Shown piece by piece: positions 1 to 9,814 of a DNA stretch of 64,000 nt. The translations under genes and the position numbers were made by a program. Numbering within the stretch: the stretch's first letter is position 1; every line of letters begins with the position of its first letter. The notes below the pieces were generated by a model. The model saw nothing but the letters and a program-made list of their open reading frames with translations, did not search any database and was not told where the DNA came from. This DNA is from Laccaria trichodermophora (lineage: Eukaryota; Basidiomycota; Agaricomycetes; Agaricales; Hydnangiaceae): positions 992,001 through 1,056,000 of the forward strand of contig JACTVC010000018.1 in NCBI GenBank assembly GCA_018417955.1. Reading direction: 5' to 3'.

Positions 1-659
1 TGCAGAATCGTGAGCACCAGGAACATGACCGTGCTGATCACATGAAGGGTTTTTCCGGTGTGCGCGGTGCTAGAGCTCGAGCTTTGCGACATGGATGTAC
101 CCGCGCTCCCAAGTGCGACAGCGAGGACCAAAGCTAATCTGAAGATTCTGCGATTGCGTGTGAGGGCGATGATTGGGTTTTTAGGTGGTGGGCTGTCGTT
201 GAGTAGTTCACTACGTCGCCCAGGTCAGCTTCGTTGGAGGAGAGGGGAGAACTGAAGATACCCACCGATCGAGCACGAGTGTGTATGCAGAGTAGAGTAA
301 ACCGAAGAATCCAACACCGAATAGGATCTCATCGCCGATCAATAGACCCAGATTTTCTCCTGCTGATGAGGCGCTAGCTAGCACTGAACGAATGACGAAT
401 GCAGTGATTCGAACTTGAAAGCAGTGGTTCGTCAACAACACGTACATGGGCGATATGTCAGAGAAAAAAAAGACTTAATAGCACAGAAAAGCGAAAGTAC
501 AATATGCACATAGGTCGGGTGCTTGAACGATTGCAGTACGAACCAATGGAATAGGGGAACGTAAAGGGTAGCGAATATGACTGCTGCTGCAAGAGAGTTG
601 AAGCCGATGGCATGGGCGTAGTTGACTTGGAGTCCCGATGGAATCGAAGACGTAGACAT
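1..659 (-). CDS. Multi-pass membrane protein (DUF7702-like family), partial
   Basis: Minus-strand gene beginning at ATG 659 and running off the left edge. Exon 1 gives a first hydrophobic segment after an NYAHAIGFNSLAAA stretch and ends near the LFCAI residues. A later exon (about 413-266) gives AGENLGLL and GFFGLLYSAYTLVLDR. A clear 55 bp intron occupies 265-211 (donor GTGGGT, acceptor TAG), and the next exon continues with ELLNDSPPPKNP, then two more hydrophobic stretches up to the edge. This order matches a common agaricomycete family of seven-helix-type membrane proteins of unknown function. The junction between the first two coding blocks (about 482-414) is odd: the only good acceptor (CAAG, 414-415) does not join in frame with the GT at the expected donor, so there is either an unusual splice or a frameshift. 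Family assignment is from memory of the pattern. Confidence 0.7.
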
Positions 660-2270
660 CGTCGTCTTGGTTGAGAGGCGGGTTGATTGGGTTCTTGTTC
701 GTTGACAACCTCCTGTTCAAGCCCTCTTTATTGACTTTCGGATGTTCGGTTATTGTGGCGGTGTGATGCGCGGTTTAAGGAAAGCACCTATGATCTATAA
801 TTAGCCTGCTTGACGGCTGCTCGCTTTACTGCAAATCGCAGCTTCTCCCGCAGCAATCATTGCCTGCGAAGCATATTTGGACCAGCCATTTGGGGCGCTG
901 CAGAGCAGAGAACGGACATGGGGCGTGGGCGACATTGTCTTGTTAAGCTTCGTTTCTTCGGCAGAGTATCGGATACAAGGTTGCAATTCGCGTCGGTCGG
1001 AGGCAGGAGCCACTGCAGAATGGCATATACGTTCAAGTTATGTATAGATATCCTGATCACGGCTCAGCGGTGGGGAGGGAGCTTGTTGCTCAAAGAGGGA
1101 TTGAATTTTGCTTAGCCTTCGAATTCTCGAGACGCGATTCAAACTTTCAAGCAGTGTTACAAAGTAAAGCTCACATGAAATGGTGATCGAACGTTCTGCT
1201 GCCACCTGCGTGCGATGTACAGTATGCGTTCTTCAACGTACTAGTAAAAGTTCACGGATTGTCCGGGATAGTAACCTGCACACGGGTGAATCTGAAGACC
1301 GAGGTCGGTGAAGCATCTGCAAGCGACGAGACTGCGTCCACAGTTGAAGTGATCCTTATCCCCTAGTGTGGAGTTGGCGTTTCGTCCGCGAATGGTGGAT
1401 CCAATCGATGTAAATTTTTGGAGGCCCACCTGACTTGCACAAAACAATGGACTTTCAAAACGAGCAGAGCGACGGACTATGGACAACGGACGGATACATG
1501 GGTAATATGTACACGTAGAATGCGGTATGAGGTGGTGCGTATGTATATGCGTGGATGGTGAAAATGCGAGGGACTATATGCAAGAGAAGGCGACACGTCA
1601 CACTAATCGCGGACGAGCCTTGGGGGATGCGTATGGATACAAAAAAAGGGGGACGAACTCGAGCTTAAAGCCCAAGTTTCCTATAAAGAGCGGATAAGAA
1701 AATTGAAGTTGACAAGCAACGATAGCAGAGATTCGTTAAGGGCATCAAGCGTGCGTGGTCAATTCATGATCGTGAGGGGGCGTCAAGCGTAAGGATCATG
1801 ATGAAGGTAAAGCGTCAAGCGTGGATTTTTTGTGTGTGGTTCGAGAGAGTAGCGGGTGTGCGAGTGAGTGGGTGTAACGTGCTGCACGAGTCGGGGGGCG
1901 TTGTGGAGGTAAGATGTAGAAAAGCCCACTGTAGAGGAACCTATCAAAGAAACCATCAACTCGCGCTTCGACCAAGGCCTATCAAAGAGAATACGCACTA
2001 GAAGGGGAGGCGGGGAGTAACCCCTCGACCTACGTCAAGTTCCTCCAACTATTGAGAAACCCGACATCAGTCGTCGTGAAAGTGACAATGGTCGTCCACA
2101 TCCACCATCTGTCCAACATGGAGTGTTACACGCCTGGATGCGGAGGAAAGCGGGTAGGTGGGGGTGAAGAAGATTTGAGGAGGTTGGGGTAAGTCGACCT
2201 AGGCGGAGCGGAGGAGAACGGATAGGAAATGAGAGGATGATAAAGGGCATCACGAAGAACCACGAAACCC
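660..2270. other. Stretch without a recognisable gene
   Basis: No open frame here looks coding. Short frames on both strands have no family pattern and no splice logic. The part next to 659 probably holds the promoter of the membrane protein gene; the part next to 2271 is the 3' flank of the proline-rich protein gene. Confidence 0.5.
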
Positions 2271-3524
2271 TCAAACCAAATCAACATCCATCCCCTCATC
2301 CTCAACCATCATAGCCATCAACACATCCTCAAGCACCGACCCGTTACTTTCTTCCTCCCATTTACCCTCCTCCTCCCTTACGTCGTCTGCGTGCGAACAG
2401 ACGCTGCGCAAAGGCGACCCCCGTCCCCTCGCCAACCCCAACCCCATCCCAGGCTCGACCCGAGCGAGTATAGAACGATAGCGCTGCCTCTGCTTTCCCG
2501 AGTTTCGTAAGAAGAGGATGGCTGTTAGGTGGGAGGGAGGTGGGAGGGGTGGGGCTGCTTGTCTCCGTGGAGAGGGTGGGCTGGGAGGAGAACTTGATGG
2601 GTGATGTGTTGGGGAAGAAGAAGGACGGGGAGGTGACGTTGACATGGTGCGTGGTGGTAGATCCGATGGGAAGTGGACCCTTGGAGACGAAGGAGGGACG
2701 GAGGGAGTAGCAGACTCAACCTCCACGTCCATCCTATCATCCTCATCCACATCCTTCAAAAACGGATCCACCTCCTCCCCGCTCTCCTCCTTTCCTTTTT
2801 CCAGCTCGAAAACCACACCACGGGGATCAACCCCATTCTTCAACAAAAAACACCGAAGCTTCAAGGAAAGCTTTATATCCTGTTCTTCCAATATGGCGTG
2901 GTGGACCGCTGTTTCTAGCTCTTCTTCGATTTCGGAATCGAGGTCTGAGTCGTCTGAGTCGTCGAACCGAGCTCGAGGGGATGAGGAGGAGGAGCCGGGA
3001 GTGGGGGATGTACATCTCGCACGACGCTTACCAGCGTGTCTCTTCATCCCAAGCGCGAAAATTGTGTGATAGATACACGCGTTGAGCTTAATTTCAGTGG
3101 TGGGTGCTCGTCGGGGTGGAGGCGTAGTGGTGGTAGGCTTCAAGATCGACTTGGAAACTCCAGTGGTACGAGCGCGTTTCCGCGGTGGTGGTGTTGGCGT
3201 AGTTGGCGGACTGACGCTGGAAGAAGGCGAGGTGATTCGTGATGCTGAGCGTTTACGGCGAATCGAGGACGTCACGGACGTTGATATCCGAGGTCGAGGT
3301 CTCACGGGAGATGGTGACGAGCGTAATAGCGCATGAGCACCACCACCTCCCCCAGAAGAAGGAAACGGAACGACGTTCGCTTGAACGTGAGGCAGATCGA
3401 CTGCCATACGATGTTTCCCAGCATGAGCAGAGACACTGGCGAGAGAGAGGGTGCACGTCGGCAGCGACTTGCGCTGGATCGATGGTGATCGGGGGACGTT
3501 GGTCGTATCGAGCAGGCCAGTCAT
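2271..3524 (-). CDS. Proline/serine-rich protein with SILK- and RVxF-type PP1 docking motifs (copy 1)
   Basis: Intronless frame of about 417 residues. I start it at ATG 3524 (MTGLLDTTNVP) because copy 2 shares homology from there. It is largely disordered: Pro/Ser-rich tracts, a basic patch (RKRARTT), an acidic stretch (DDSDDSDLDSEIEEELE), and a short better-folded core around EIKLNACIYHTIFALGMKR. Two short linear motifs fit protein phosphatase 1 binding: KSILKPT, a SILK motif, near residue 130, and PRVHFPS, an RVxF motif, about 150 residues later. The order SILK then RVxF is the one known from PP1 regulators. Function is inferred from motifs only. It is one of three copies here; copy 2 (11537-12163) and copy 3 (from 63455) are broken, so this is the only full one. 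Confidence 0.6.
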   Translation of the reverse strand: MTGLLDTTNVPRSPSIQRKSLPTCTLSLASVSAHAGKHRMAVDLPHVQANVVPFPSSGGGGGAHALLRSSPSPVRPRPRISTSVTSSIRRKRSASRITSPSSSVSPPTTPTPPPRKRARTTGVSKSILKPTTTTPPPRRAPTTEIKLNACIYHTIFALGMKRHAGKRRARCTSPTPGSSSSSPRARFDDSDDSDLDSEIEEELETAVHHAILEEQDIKLSLKLRCFLLKNGVDPRGVVFELEKGKEESGEEVDPFLKDVDEDDRMDVEVESATPSVPPSSPRVHFPSDLPPRTMSTSPPRPSSSPTHHPSSSPPSPPSPRRQAAPPLPPPSHLTAILFLRNSGKQRQRYRSILARVEPGMGLGLARGRGSPLRSVCSHADDVREEEGKWEEESNGSVLEDVLMAMMVEDEGMDVDLV

Positions 3525-4071
3525 CACGGAAGGGGAGAAGGGGGAACCAAAGGACTAAAATAACAACGCCCGGCTTTTATAAGAGATCAGATCAACCCCA
3601 TCAGGTACGCGTTCGCGTTTGTCACGTGTCCCCCATATCTCTCAGCTTCGTTCATGTTCCGTCGCGCCTCGAGGCTTCAGAAACGTCAGCTGGGCTTTAC
3701 GCCACTGGGGCGGATTGAGCTGGTGCAGGTAGACTTTGGGAACGTGCTGCTTGCGAGTGAGCCTCGAGGACAATGCAAGGGCCGAATTGGCGACCCTTGT
3801 TTGAAGTTTCAATTTCGCGCCCTTGACGACACCATTTTCTCGAATCTCTTGTCATTTTGTCAATTTCTTGTCATTTTGTCAATTTCTTGTCCTACGCGTC
3901 TGTGTTGGGTAGGGGTGGAGTACAATGGGTGCTGGATATCAAACAATGCATAACGAGGTGCGTTGATAATCACGCCAGACTTTTATTGACGTTACCTCAC
4001 ATCCGTCTCGCCAGCTCAATATGATTCTCATTCACGTTCAAATAGGCTCCCGAACGTCCCATCTGTAACCA
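3525..4071. repeat. Spacer shared by the duplicated gene-array blocks (copy 1)
   Basis: The spacer between the proline-rich gene and array A. Segments of it recur in the same order at 12200-12246, 16943-17172, 17850-17962, 18975-19030 and 20740-20814. This copy is uninterrupted and serves as the empty-site reference for the insertions in copy 2. It includes a local duplication of a TTGTCATTTTGTCAATT phrase near 3850-3890. Confidence 0.75.
3574..3581 (-). promoter_or_regulatory. TATA-box-like element upstream of the proline-rich gene
   Basis: The minus strand reads CTTATAAAAGCC around 3572-3583, about 50-55 bp before ATG 3524. The same element is kept at 12221-12235 upstream of copy 2, in otherwise diverging flanks, which supports a core promoter role. 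Confidence 0.5.
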
Positions 4072-4165
4072 TCTCCGCTCGTACACCGGCAAGTACATGT
4101 CCACAAATATCTGCGACATTATGATATCGGACACACAGAAACTGGGTTCGACTCCCAGGCGGAGA
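4072..4165 (+). tRNA. tRNA-like unit A1, anticodon-loop insert
   Basis: Acceptor TCTCCGC pairs fully with GCGGAGA. The D stem is GTAC/GTAC and the anticodon stem TGTCC/GGACA, with about 26 nt between the stem halves. The T arm is CTGGG-TTCGACT-CCCAG. Its acceptor and anticodon stem differ from the main type by paired changes. Amino-acid identity is not assigned. Confidence 0.6.
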
Positions 4166-4323
4166 TGTAGTCACATTGTCTCTCTCTGTTTTTCTCTTCG
4201 TCAGTTACAGCAACTCATCGTCGGTTTAAATGTGCACACCAGTACCCCCAACCGATTGGCAATCACAAAACACCCACCCACCCACCTCCCATTTAGCTCC
4301 GCAAAAACCCTCTCACAACCAAC

Positions 4324-4422
4324 CCTCCGTTCGTATACCGGAAGTACGTGTGCCTGCTATTGCCCATAATTGAGAGCAGGACAGTACGTGCACAAAGACT
4401 GGGTTCGATTCCCAGATGGAGA
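4324..4422 (+). tRNA. tRNA-like unit A2, anticodon-loop insert
   Basis: Acceptor CCTCCGT/ATGGAGA (one G-U pair, and C-A at the first pair), anticodon stem TGTGC/GCACA, standard T arm. The loop between the anticodon stem halves is about 36 nt, which implies an intron of about 29 nt. Confidence 0.6.
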
Positions 4423-4561
4423 TGTAGGGTGGTCAGCGTATTCAACCCATTTTTGCATCTCGCGTCACAGCTCCCTCGATTCGTACCTGCAATTTGCAAT
4501 TACAAAACACGCACGCACGCACCTCCCATTCAAATTCCGCGTAAACCCTCCCACATCCAAC

Positions 4562-4656
4562 CCTCCGTTCGTATACCGGCGGTACGTGTGCTGCTATTTC
4601 CGGGCAGGTTCGTTGAATGGTACGCGCAAAGACTGGGTTCGATTCCCAGACAGAGG
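4562..4656 (+). tRNA. tRNA-like unit A3
   Basis: Anticodon stem TGTGC/GCGCA with one G-U pair, good T arm. The 3' acceptor strand ACAGAGG is weakened by mismatches. Confidence 0.5.
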
Positions 4657-4792
4657 TGTTAAAGCTCGAACCAATTTTTACATCGTGCATCTTGGACCGA
4701 GTCACAGCTCCTTTGATTTGTCTGCAATTGGCAATTACACAACAACCCACCCACCTCCCATTCAACTTTCGCGTGAACCTTCTACATCTAAC

Positions 4793-4888
4793 TCTCCGTT
4801 CGTATAACGGCAGTACGTGTGCCTACTATGCCCACGGAATCAGGGTTACTAGTACGCACAAAGACTGGGTTCGATTCCCAGACGGAGC
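4793..4888 (+). tRNA. tRNA-like unit A4
   Basis: Acceptor TCTCCGT/ACGGAGC, anticodon stem TGTGC/GCACA, perfect T arm. A T6 run follows about 20 bp downstream. Confidence 0.6.
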
Positions 4889-5050
4889 GGATGCGTCGTT
4901 GAAATGATTTTTTACATCGCGCCGTCGTTATCGCTTCTTTTCCTCGTTGTCACTGCTTGCTGGTGAACAGTGCGCTGTCATTTGGCAGTCACAAATCACG
5001 CACCCATCCACCTCCCATTCAACTTCCGCGTAAGCCCTTCTACATCCAAT

Positions 5051-5144
5051 CCTCCATTTGTATACTGGCAGTACGTGTGCCTACTATTTCCGCTGATAGC
5101 AGGGTACGCGCGCGCAAAGACTGGGTTCGATTCCCAGACGGAGA
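5051..5144 (+). tRNA. tRNA-like unit A5
   Basis: Acceptor CCTCCAT/ACGGAGA, anticodon stem TGTGC/GCGCA, perfect T arm. A T5 run lies about 25 bp downstream. Confidence 0.55.
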
Positions 5145-5290
5145 AGAGGCCATTGACATATTTGATACATTTTTACATCCCGCATCCAAGTCACAACCCC
5201 CTCGATTTGTATCTACAGTGGGCGATCAAAAAACACCCGCCTACCCACCCACCTCCCATTCAAGACCGCGTAAGCCCTTCTACATCCAAT

Positions 5291-5388
5291 CCTCCGTTCG
5301 TATACCGGCAGTACATGCGCCTACTATGTATTGCCTCCTCCATTAAGGCTGGTACGCGCGAAGACTGGGTTCGATTCCCAGACGGGGA
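5291..5388 (+). tRNA. tRNA-like unit A6
   Basis: Anticodon stem TGCGC/GCGCG: position 29 T to C is matched by A to G at 41, a compensated change relative to TGTGC/GCACA. The 3' acceptor strand is ACGGGGA. Its insert and 3' half are repeated at 59195-59256. Confidence 0.55.
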
Positions 5389-5529
5389 GATCGCAAGCTC
5401 TGACCATTTTTGCCTCGCGCGTCATAGCTCCCTCGATTGCTCGATTGTACCTGCTGCTTCTGGCAATCACAAAACACCCATCCACCTCCCACCTCCCATT
5501 CAAGTTCCGTGTAAGCCCTTACACAACGC

Positions 5530-5630
5530 CCTCCGTCCGTATACCGGCAGTAGGTGTGCTATTATTTCTACACGGGTTCGAGCAATATATGGTACGCGCA
5601 AAGACGGGGGGTTCGACTGCCCGGCGGAGA
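5530..5630 (+). tRNA. tRNA-like unit A7, altered T arm
   Basis: Anticodon stem TGTGC/GCGCA. The T stem is CGGG/CCCG with an extra G before the loop, and the acceptor 3' strand is GCGGAGA. It is partly degenerate and corresponds to C8. Confidence 0.45.
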
Positions 5631-5830
5631 CAAGACAGAGACTAGTGGTAACAGTTTTTTCATCTTTGTCTTGTCATTACTTACGCTTGCTTCTTCATAT
5701 TCACAACGTAGTCTGTTGCATCTGGAACGGGTGAATATGTCCCGTAAAATGCAAACATCCCATCGAAGGCATATCGATCATCACCTACAGAGGTATGATT
5801 CAAATCTTCGTTCAACTCCCCACATCTAAC

Positions 5831-5923
5831 CCTCCGTTCGTGTACCGGCAGTACGTGGCCTACTATATCGGTTCGGATTAGCATGCACAAAGACTGCCAG
5901 TGGGTTCGACTCCTAGACGGAGA
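5831..5923 (+). tRNA. tRNA-like unit A8, degenerate
   Basis: Normal acceptor CCTCCGT/ACGGAGA, but a 4-nt insertion before the T arm and a weakened T stem. It corresponds in position to C9. Confidence 0.4.
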
Positions 5924-6217
5924 ATGGTGCTCTCGATCTTCGAATTTTTTCTTTGTCACTTCTTTTCCTCGTCGTTTCTCGGTAACAACTAAACCCATCT
6001 ACTTACTCCTGTACGTTTACTTTCAAACATTTAGTACTAACTTTTGGGGGTATGTTGAACGAGTGAGTACGCTTCGCATATAAGAAACCTACCGGAGCTT
6101 ATAAACTCCCCTCACTATATCCTGCCCGAGCTAACTATCTTTCCAGGATCATCTCTAGACCCAACAATCTTCATTTACTCGACCTCACAAAAATCCTCCT
6201 ACATCCTGCCCTCTAGA

Positions 6218-6312
6218 TCTCCGTTCGTATACCGGCAGTATGCGTGCCATCATTAAGTGGTGGAGGAAGTGTCTAGTATACACAGAGACTGGGTTCGACT
6301 CCCAGACGGAGA
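6218..6312 (+). tRNA. tRNA-like unit A9
   Basis: Acceptor TCTCCGT/ACGGAGA pairs at all seven positions; perfect T arm with loop TTCGACT. A T7 run follows about 20 bp downstream. It corresponds to C10. Confidence 0.55.
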
Positions 6313-6589
6313 GTATAAGCCAGTGGTCAGTTTTTTTGCTATTGTGATTGGTATGTATATTTGCGTTTTAGAATTAATTGAAATGACAACAAAACTGACT
6401 TTCATGATCATCATGCAGACCTGAAAACCACCTATCCAACCCCAAAAAAATTCCTCCCACCTCAATCCCTCTACAAAATTTACGATTGTTCGCGCAAAAG
6501 CTCGGTTCGATTGCCAGACAGATAGTAAAATGATCCAAGTGGTTTTTTTTCTCCACCTTGATGAAAATATCAATTTTTTGGAAAGGCAC

Positions 6590-7150
6590 CCTGCTCGGAT
6601 GCAGTGAAAGAAGGATCAAGGTGAAAGTTGTTGGATTAGCGGTCGCTTATCTCACTTCATCATTTGCCGGAACAGTTCTTTACAACATTCTGATAAGAGG
6701 GAATGGTTACAAGCGTACATGCCTCCTGTACCGGATATAAATGAGCAAAGTAATAAAAAGAACGGCACGCATTGCCACTCACCAGCTGTCCCCCTCACGC
6801 GATCGTGAACACATATCTCGAGTCGGGATGCCTGCAATCCTCACAATGATCGACATATTACTCTCGTTCTCCCTCCACGCAATAATCCTCTGGTGCACGC
6901 TTCCCCTTCATGATCTTCGCACCATCCCCCTTTGTAGAAGTGCCCAGCACAATGGTGGGAAGCAGAGACACATTGGCGCACCCAAATTGCAATCCTGGTA
7001 ATTGTGTTGCTCGGTATATGCGCTCGGGTGAAATGAGGTAAGGTCATGAAATTGGAGCCCAAGACAGACAGATATGCGGTACACCTTCGAGCATTAAGGG
7101 CAAGAGAGAGAGAAAAAGCTTGGAACAAGCAAAAAAAGAAATGGCACATA
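6590..7150. repeat. Segmental duplicate paired with 9815-10470
   Basis: Long collinear similarity with 9815-10470: both start near GATGCAGTGAAAGAAGGAT, share an 'AACATTCTGATAA/AACGTTCTGACAA' phrase, and share a hydrophobic-coding stretch (ILLSFSLHAIILW on the plus strand). No intact gene was found in either copy; the frame is broken soon after. Probably a duplicated fragment of a membrane protein gene or its promoter. Confidence 0.55.
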
Positions 7151-7634
7151 GCTGAAGGGGGACGGAGACGGACAAGAGATGGATGTCTATCAGACGTTTA
7201 GCAAACATTTAGTTGACACGAGCATAGTTAGGCCTCAAGAATAAATAGGGAATCTTTTTTGACGTCAGAGGCTTGGTCTGTGTTGCCTGAGTTGTCGAAA
7301 GGTGTCTCGACGCTTGTAGAAGGGGATGGGACTCGGAATGTACTACTGTATACAATGTCAGAAAACCGTAATGCTGGCATGTCTATCGGTGGACAGGGAT
7401 GATTTAAAAGGTAGATTGCCAGGCATTGCGCAGACTAGTACTGAGATCTGAGAGACGAAAGCAAGAACGACGCATGTGGTGGGCAACAGGTGGTCTGTGC
7501 GCATCATGCGAATACGCCGTGAGAATCCTCAGCTGGACTCGAATTTGAGCACTCACTTACACAGTGGGATCTCATGCGCATTGACTGGCAGAACGCGTAA
7601 GTATGTTTAAACAATGCCTCAAATTTAAACCCAG

Positions 7635-8660
7635 TTGAAATGGGCCTCCCAGAGCATGGAAATCCAATGGTCCCTTCACGTCAGAGAGATTTATTCTCGT
7701 GGAATCCCTCGGCCACCAATCACGCCCTATGATGTTCTTTTCCTTGTAACAACAATCGGTTTTGGTGTCGCAAAAGCTGTGACAGCTTCCGGTGGTGCAA
7801 CTATCGCGCCCACCACCCTGGAATGGGTTGGTAGTGTCATCGTCTTCCTCTTGCAAGTTCTCCTCTCACAACCCAACTATAAGCATCTGGCGTATGTAGG
7901 TTTTACGTGGTAGGATGGTACAAGTCTCATGAACCAAAAGCCAAATGGCTGGAATGGTTCTTCAGTCATAACACTTTGCCCACCATCTACGCAAGCCAAC
8001 ATTTTCGGGGACTGGATATACACCGCTCGTCACGGGAACTAGGATTTTTGTTACTATTTCTGTTATATGTTTCAGCGTGTCGAAGGTGATTGTCACCTTT
8101 CGCGGGCTCCCCACGCCAGCCAATACTCTCGACTGGGTCTTCGAAATTGTATTTTCGTCTTTGTGATTATCCTTCCCTTCCCTTCAAGTGGAGTGGAAAG
8201 TGCTCATATTTCAGTAGAATCTATTGTTTGAAAATGTACCAAGGTGAAGCCACTCATGCTTGGCCATCCATCTTTCAAACCGAATATCACTATCACCTAC
8301 CTCTATACAGGTTTGTGACGTGGCAAGCATCCACTATTTGTCCCACCCAATTTATGGGAACGACCCTTCTTGGAGTGACACTCATGTTATCCATAGGATT
8401 CCTTCTAACCTGTTGTCTGATGATCACTGTTGGGTACTCCCTTGTCCTTGTTCTGAATCATGTCCCTGAAAAGCCACCCATGAAGCTAGCTTTGCCTCAT
8501 TTTTTTGCCATTTTTTCGATTATATCCATCTCATCAGCTATAAAATCCTGTATGGCTGTGTGACAGGAATTTGTTTATCTGTTTGGCCACTCATATTGTC
8601 AGGTATGTCTGCTTTGCCGATGAGTTTCGCTTGCGTAACGAAATCTCAATAGCAGTCACA
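7635..8660 (+). pseudogene. Broken multi-pass membrane protein gene
   Basis: Pieces of one membrane protein can be read in order but not in one frame. The first is YDVLFLVTTIGFGVAKAVTA followed by APTTLEWVGSVIVFLL. Next come KWLEWFFSHN, IFGDWIYTARHGN (shifted frame), FRGLPTPANTLDWVFEIV, and a shifted VIILPFPSS-type segment, with stops after that. The residue pattern resembles basidiomycete membrane proteins of unknown function. Several frame changes cannot be explained by introns of normal size, so I call it a pseudogene. Parent family not named. Confidence 0.5.
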
Positions 8661-8873
8661 GCTTGGGATTCCGGATAAACCTCATCATGTATAAGTCATT
8701 GCATGTTCTTAAGCGTGAAAGCTGGCGTCCGACTCCCAGGCAGAGAGTAAGTAGAATGGGAGCCTTGTTGATTTTTCTCCATAAGCCCGCTGTAATAAAC
8801 CAGAAAGCACTGACAAGCACCTCTTCTATTCCTTTGTTACGGTTGAAATCCTAACAAAAACTACCCCCATAAC

Positions 8874-8964
8874 CTCTCTGTTGGTGTATTGAGTGTAAGT
8901 ACACACGCATTCAATCACAAAAGCATTGAAACGCGAGAGCCCGGTTCGATTCCGAAGCAGAGAG
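8874..8964 (+). tRNA. Divergent tRNA-like unit D2
   Basis: Acceptor CTCTCTG pairs fully with CAGAGAG. A B box GGTTCGATTCC is present and a loop insert separates the anticodon stem halves. The T stem is imperfect. This is an old relative of the array units, isolated from the arrays. Confidence 0.4.
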
Positions 8965-9087
8965 ATAATTGGTACGAAGTCCCGTGTTTTTATCGATAGA
9001 GGTTTTACATCAAACCCGTCCAAGGTAAGGCCATCACGTATTTCCCGAGCCAGGTTCAACACCTGCCATACACCTCAATATCCAACG

Positions 9088-9180
9088 TTTTTGTTGGCAT
9101 ATTGGTCGGTACGCGCACCTGTCATCTGGAATACTTGATGTTCTTTCGTGCGAAAGCTGGGTTCGATTCCCAGACAGGGG
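9088..9180 (+). pseudogene. Decayed tRNA-like unit D3
   Basis: The 3' half is good (CTGGG-TTCGATT-CCCAG), and GGTACGCGCACC marks the D and anticodon arm start, but the acceptor strands no longer pair. Confidence 0.35.
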
Positions 9181-9413
9181 CTATCCACGGAAAAAAAACA
9201 ATGGACATGATTTTTTTTGGTGCTTTCTAATTTCTCAAGCTATATTGTGAAGAAAAATCTGAGCGAATGGCCCTCGTCAGTTCTACAGTGATTCTAATGG
9301 AATGCGCCCTATCACACCTGGACTCGATGCAAACTACACACCTTAATAACCTCAGGAGACGCCAACGTTGACCTACGAATACAAAAGTTGTGAATCTTGG
9401 AAGACTTTTGAGT

Positions 9414-9509
9414 TCTTTGTCTGGGGATTGAGCCCAGTTTTCGCGCATGAGATGCGGATTCATAAACTTCCATGACAGGCGCGTGTATTGACCAATATAC
9501 GAACAATGA
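9414..9509 (-). pseudogene. Inverted tRNA-like unit
   Basis: Minus-strand unit with TTGTTCGTATATTGG at the D arm, CGCG-type anticodon stem remnants and a T arm CTGGG-CTCAATC-CCCAG followed by ACAAAGA. The acceptor pairs only partly. It is the clearest unit on the strand opposite to the arrays. Confidence 0.4.
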
Positions 9510-9814
9510 TGGAGTTTTATCCAGTCCACGCGTGAAAGTTGGGTTTGACCCCCAAAGAGAGGTTTCAACTTGAACGTTAACCAAGCAAAGGCTGCCAGCA
9601 TTTTTACGGAAGAGAGATCTTGAGGGTGGTTGATGGCTGATGATTAGTTCGATGACAATCCTCAAATGCAAAAGAAAATCATAGAGATGACTCTTTTTGT
9701 TACTGCTGTCTCTTCAAAAGAGTTGCTGCGAAGCCGAAACATAACGCAGATGCTTCCATTCGACTCTCTACATAGGAACCAAATTATATGCTCGAAAGAT
9801 AAGGCATACTAGTT

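Larger units (their letters stand above)
4072..6525 (+). repeat. Array A: head-to-tail tRNA-like units
   Basis: Nine near-complete units plus a 3' half at about 6488-6524, spaced roughly 220-390 bp. Each period has a leader (CACC-rich run, then CCCATTCAA and CCGCGTAAACC phrases), a tRNA-like body with TATACCGGCAG in the D arm and GGGTTCGATTCCC as B box, and in most cases an oligo-T run about 20-30 bp downstream. The last units (A7-A10) correspond in order to C8-C11 of array C, so the two arrays share ancestry. This is consistent with RNA polymerase III genes or a tRNA-derived repeat; expression cannot be judged from sequence. Confidence 0.75.

Noticed and set aside
2525..3069. Plus-strand frames opposite the proline-rich gene (for example 2644-3069)
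   Set aside because: Low-complexity mirror of the minus-strand gene; copy 2 and 3 conserve the minus-strand frame, not these.
4970..5734. Long open frames through array A (up to about 254 codons) and arrays B and C
   Set aside because: They run through tRNA-like units and simple CACC-rich leaders in several frames alike; the repeats have no stop by chance and no protein family pattern.
4072..6312. CRISPR-like look of arrays (conserved block, variable block, regular period)
   Set aside because: The conserved block is a tRNA fold with Pol III boxes, the host is a fungus with spliceosomal introns, and there are no cas-like genes.
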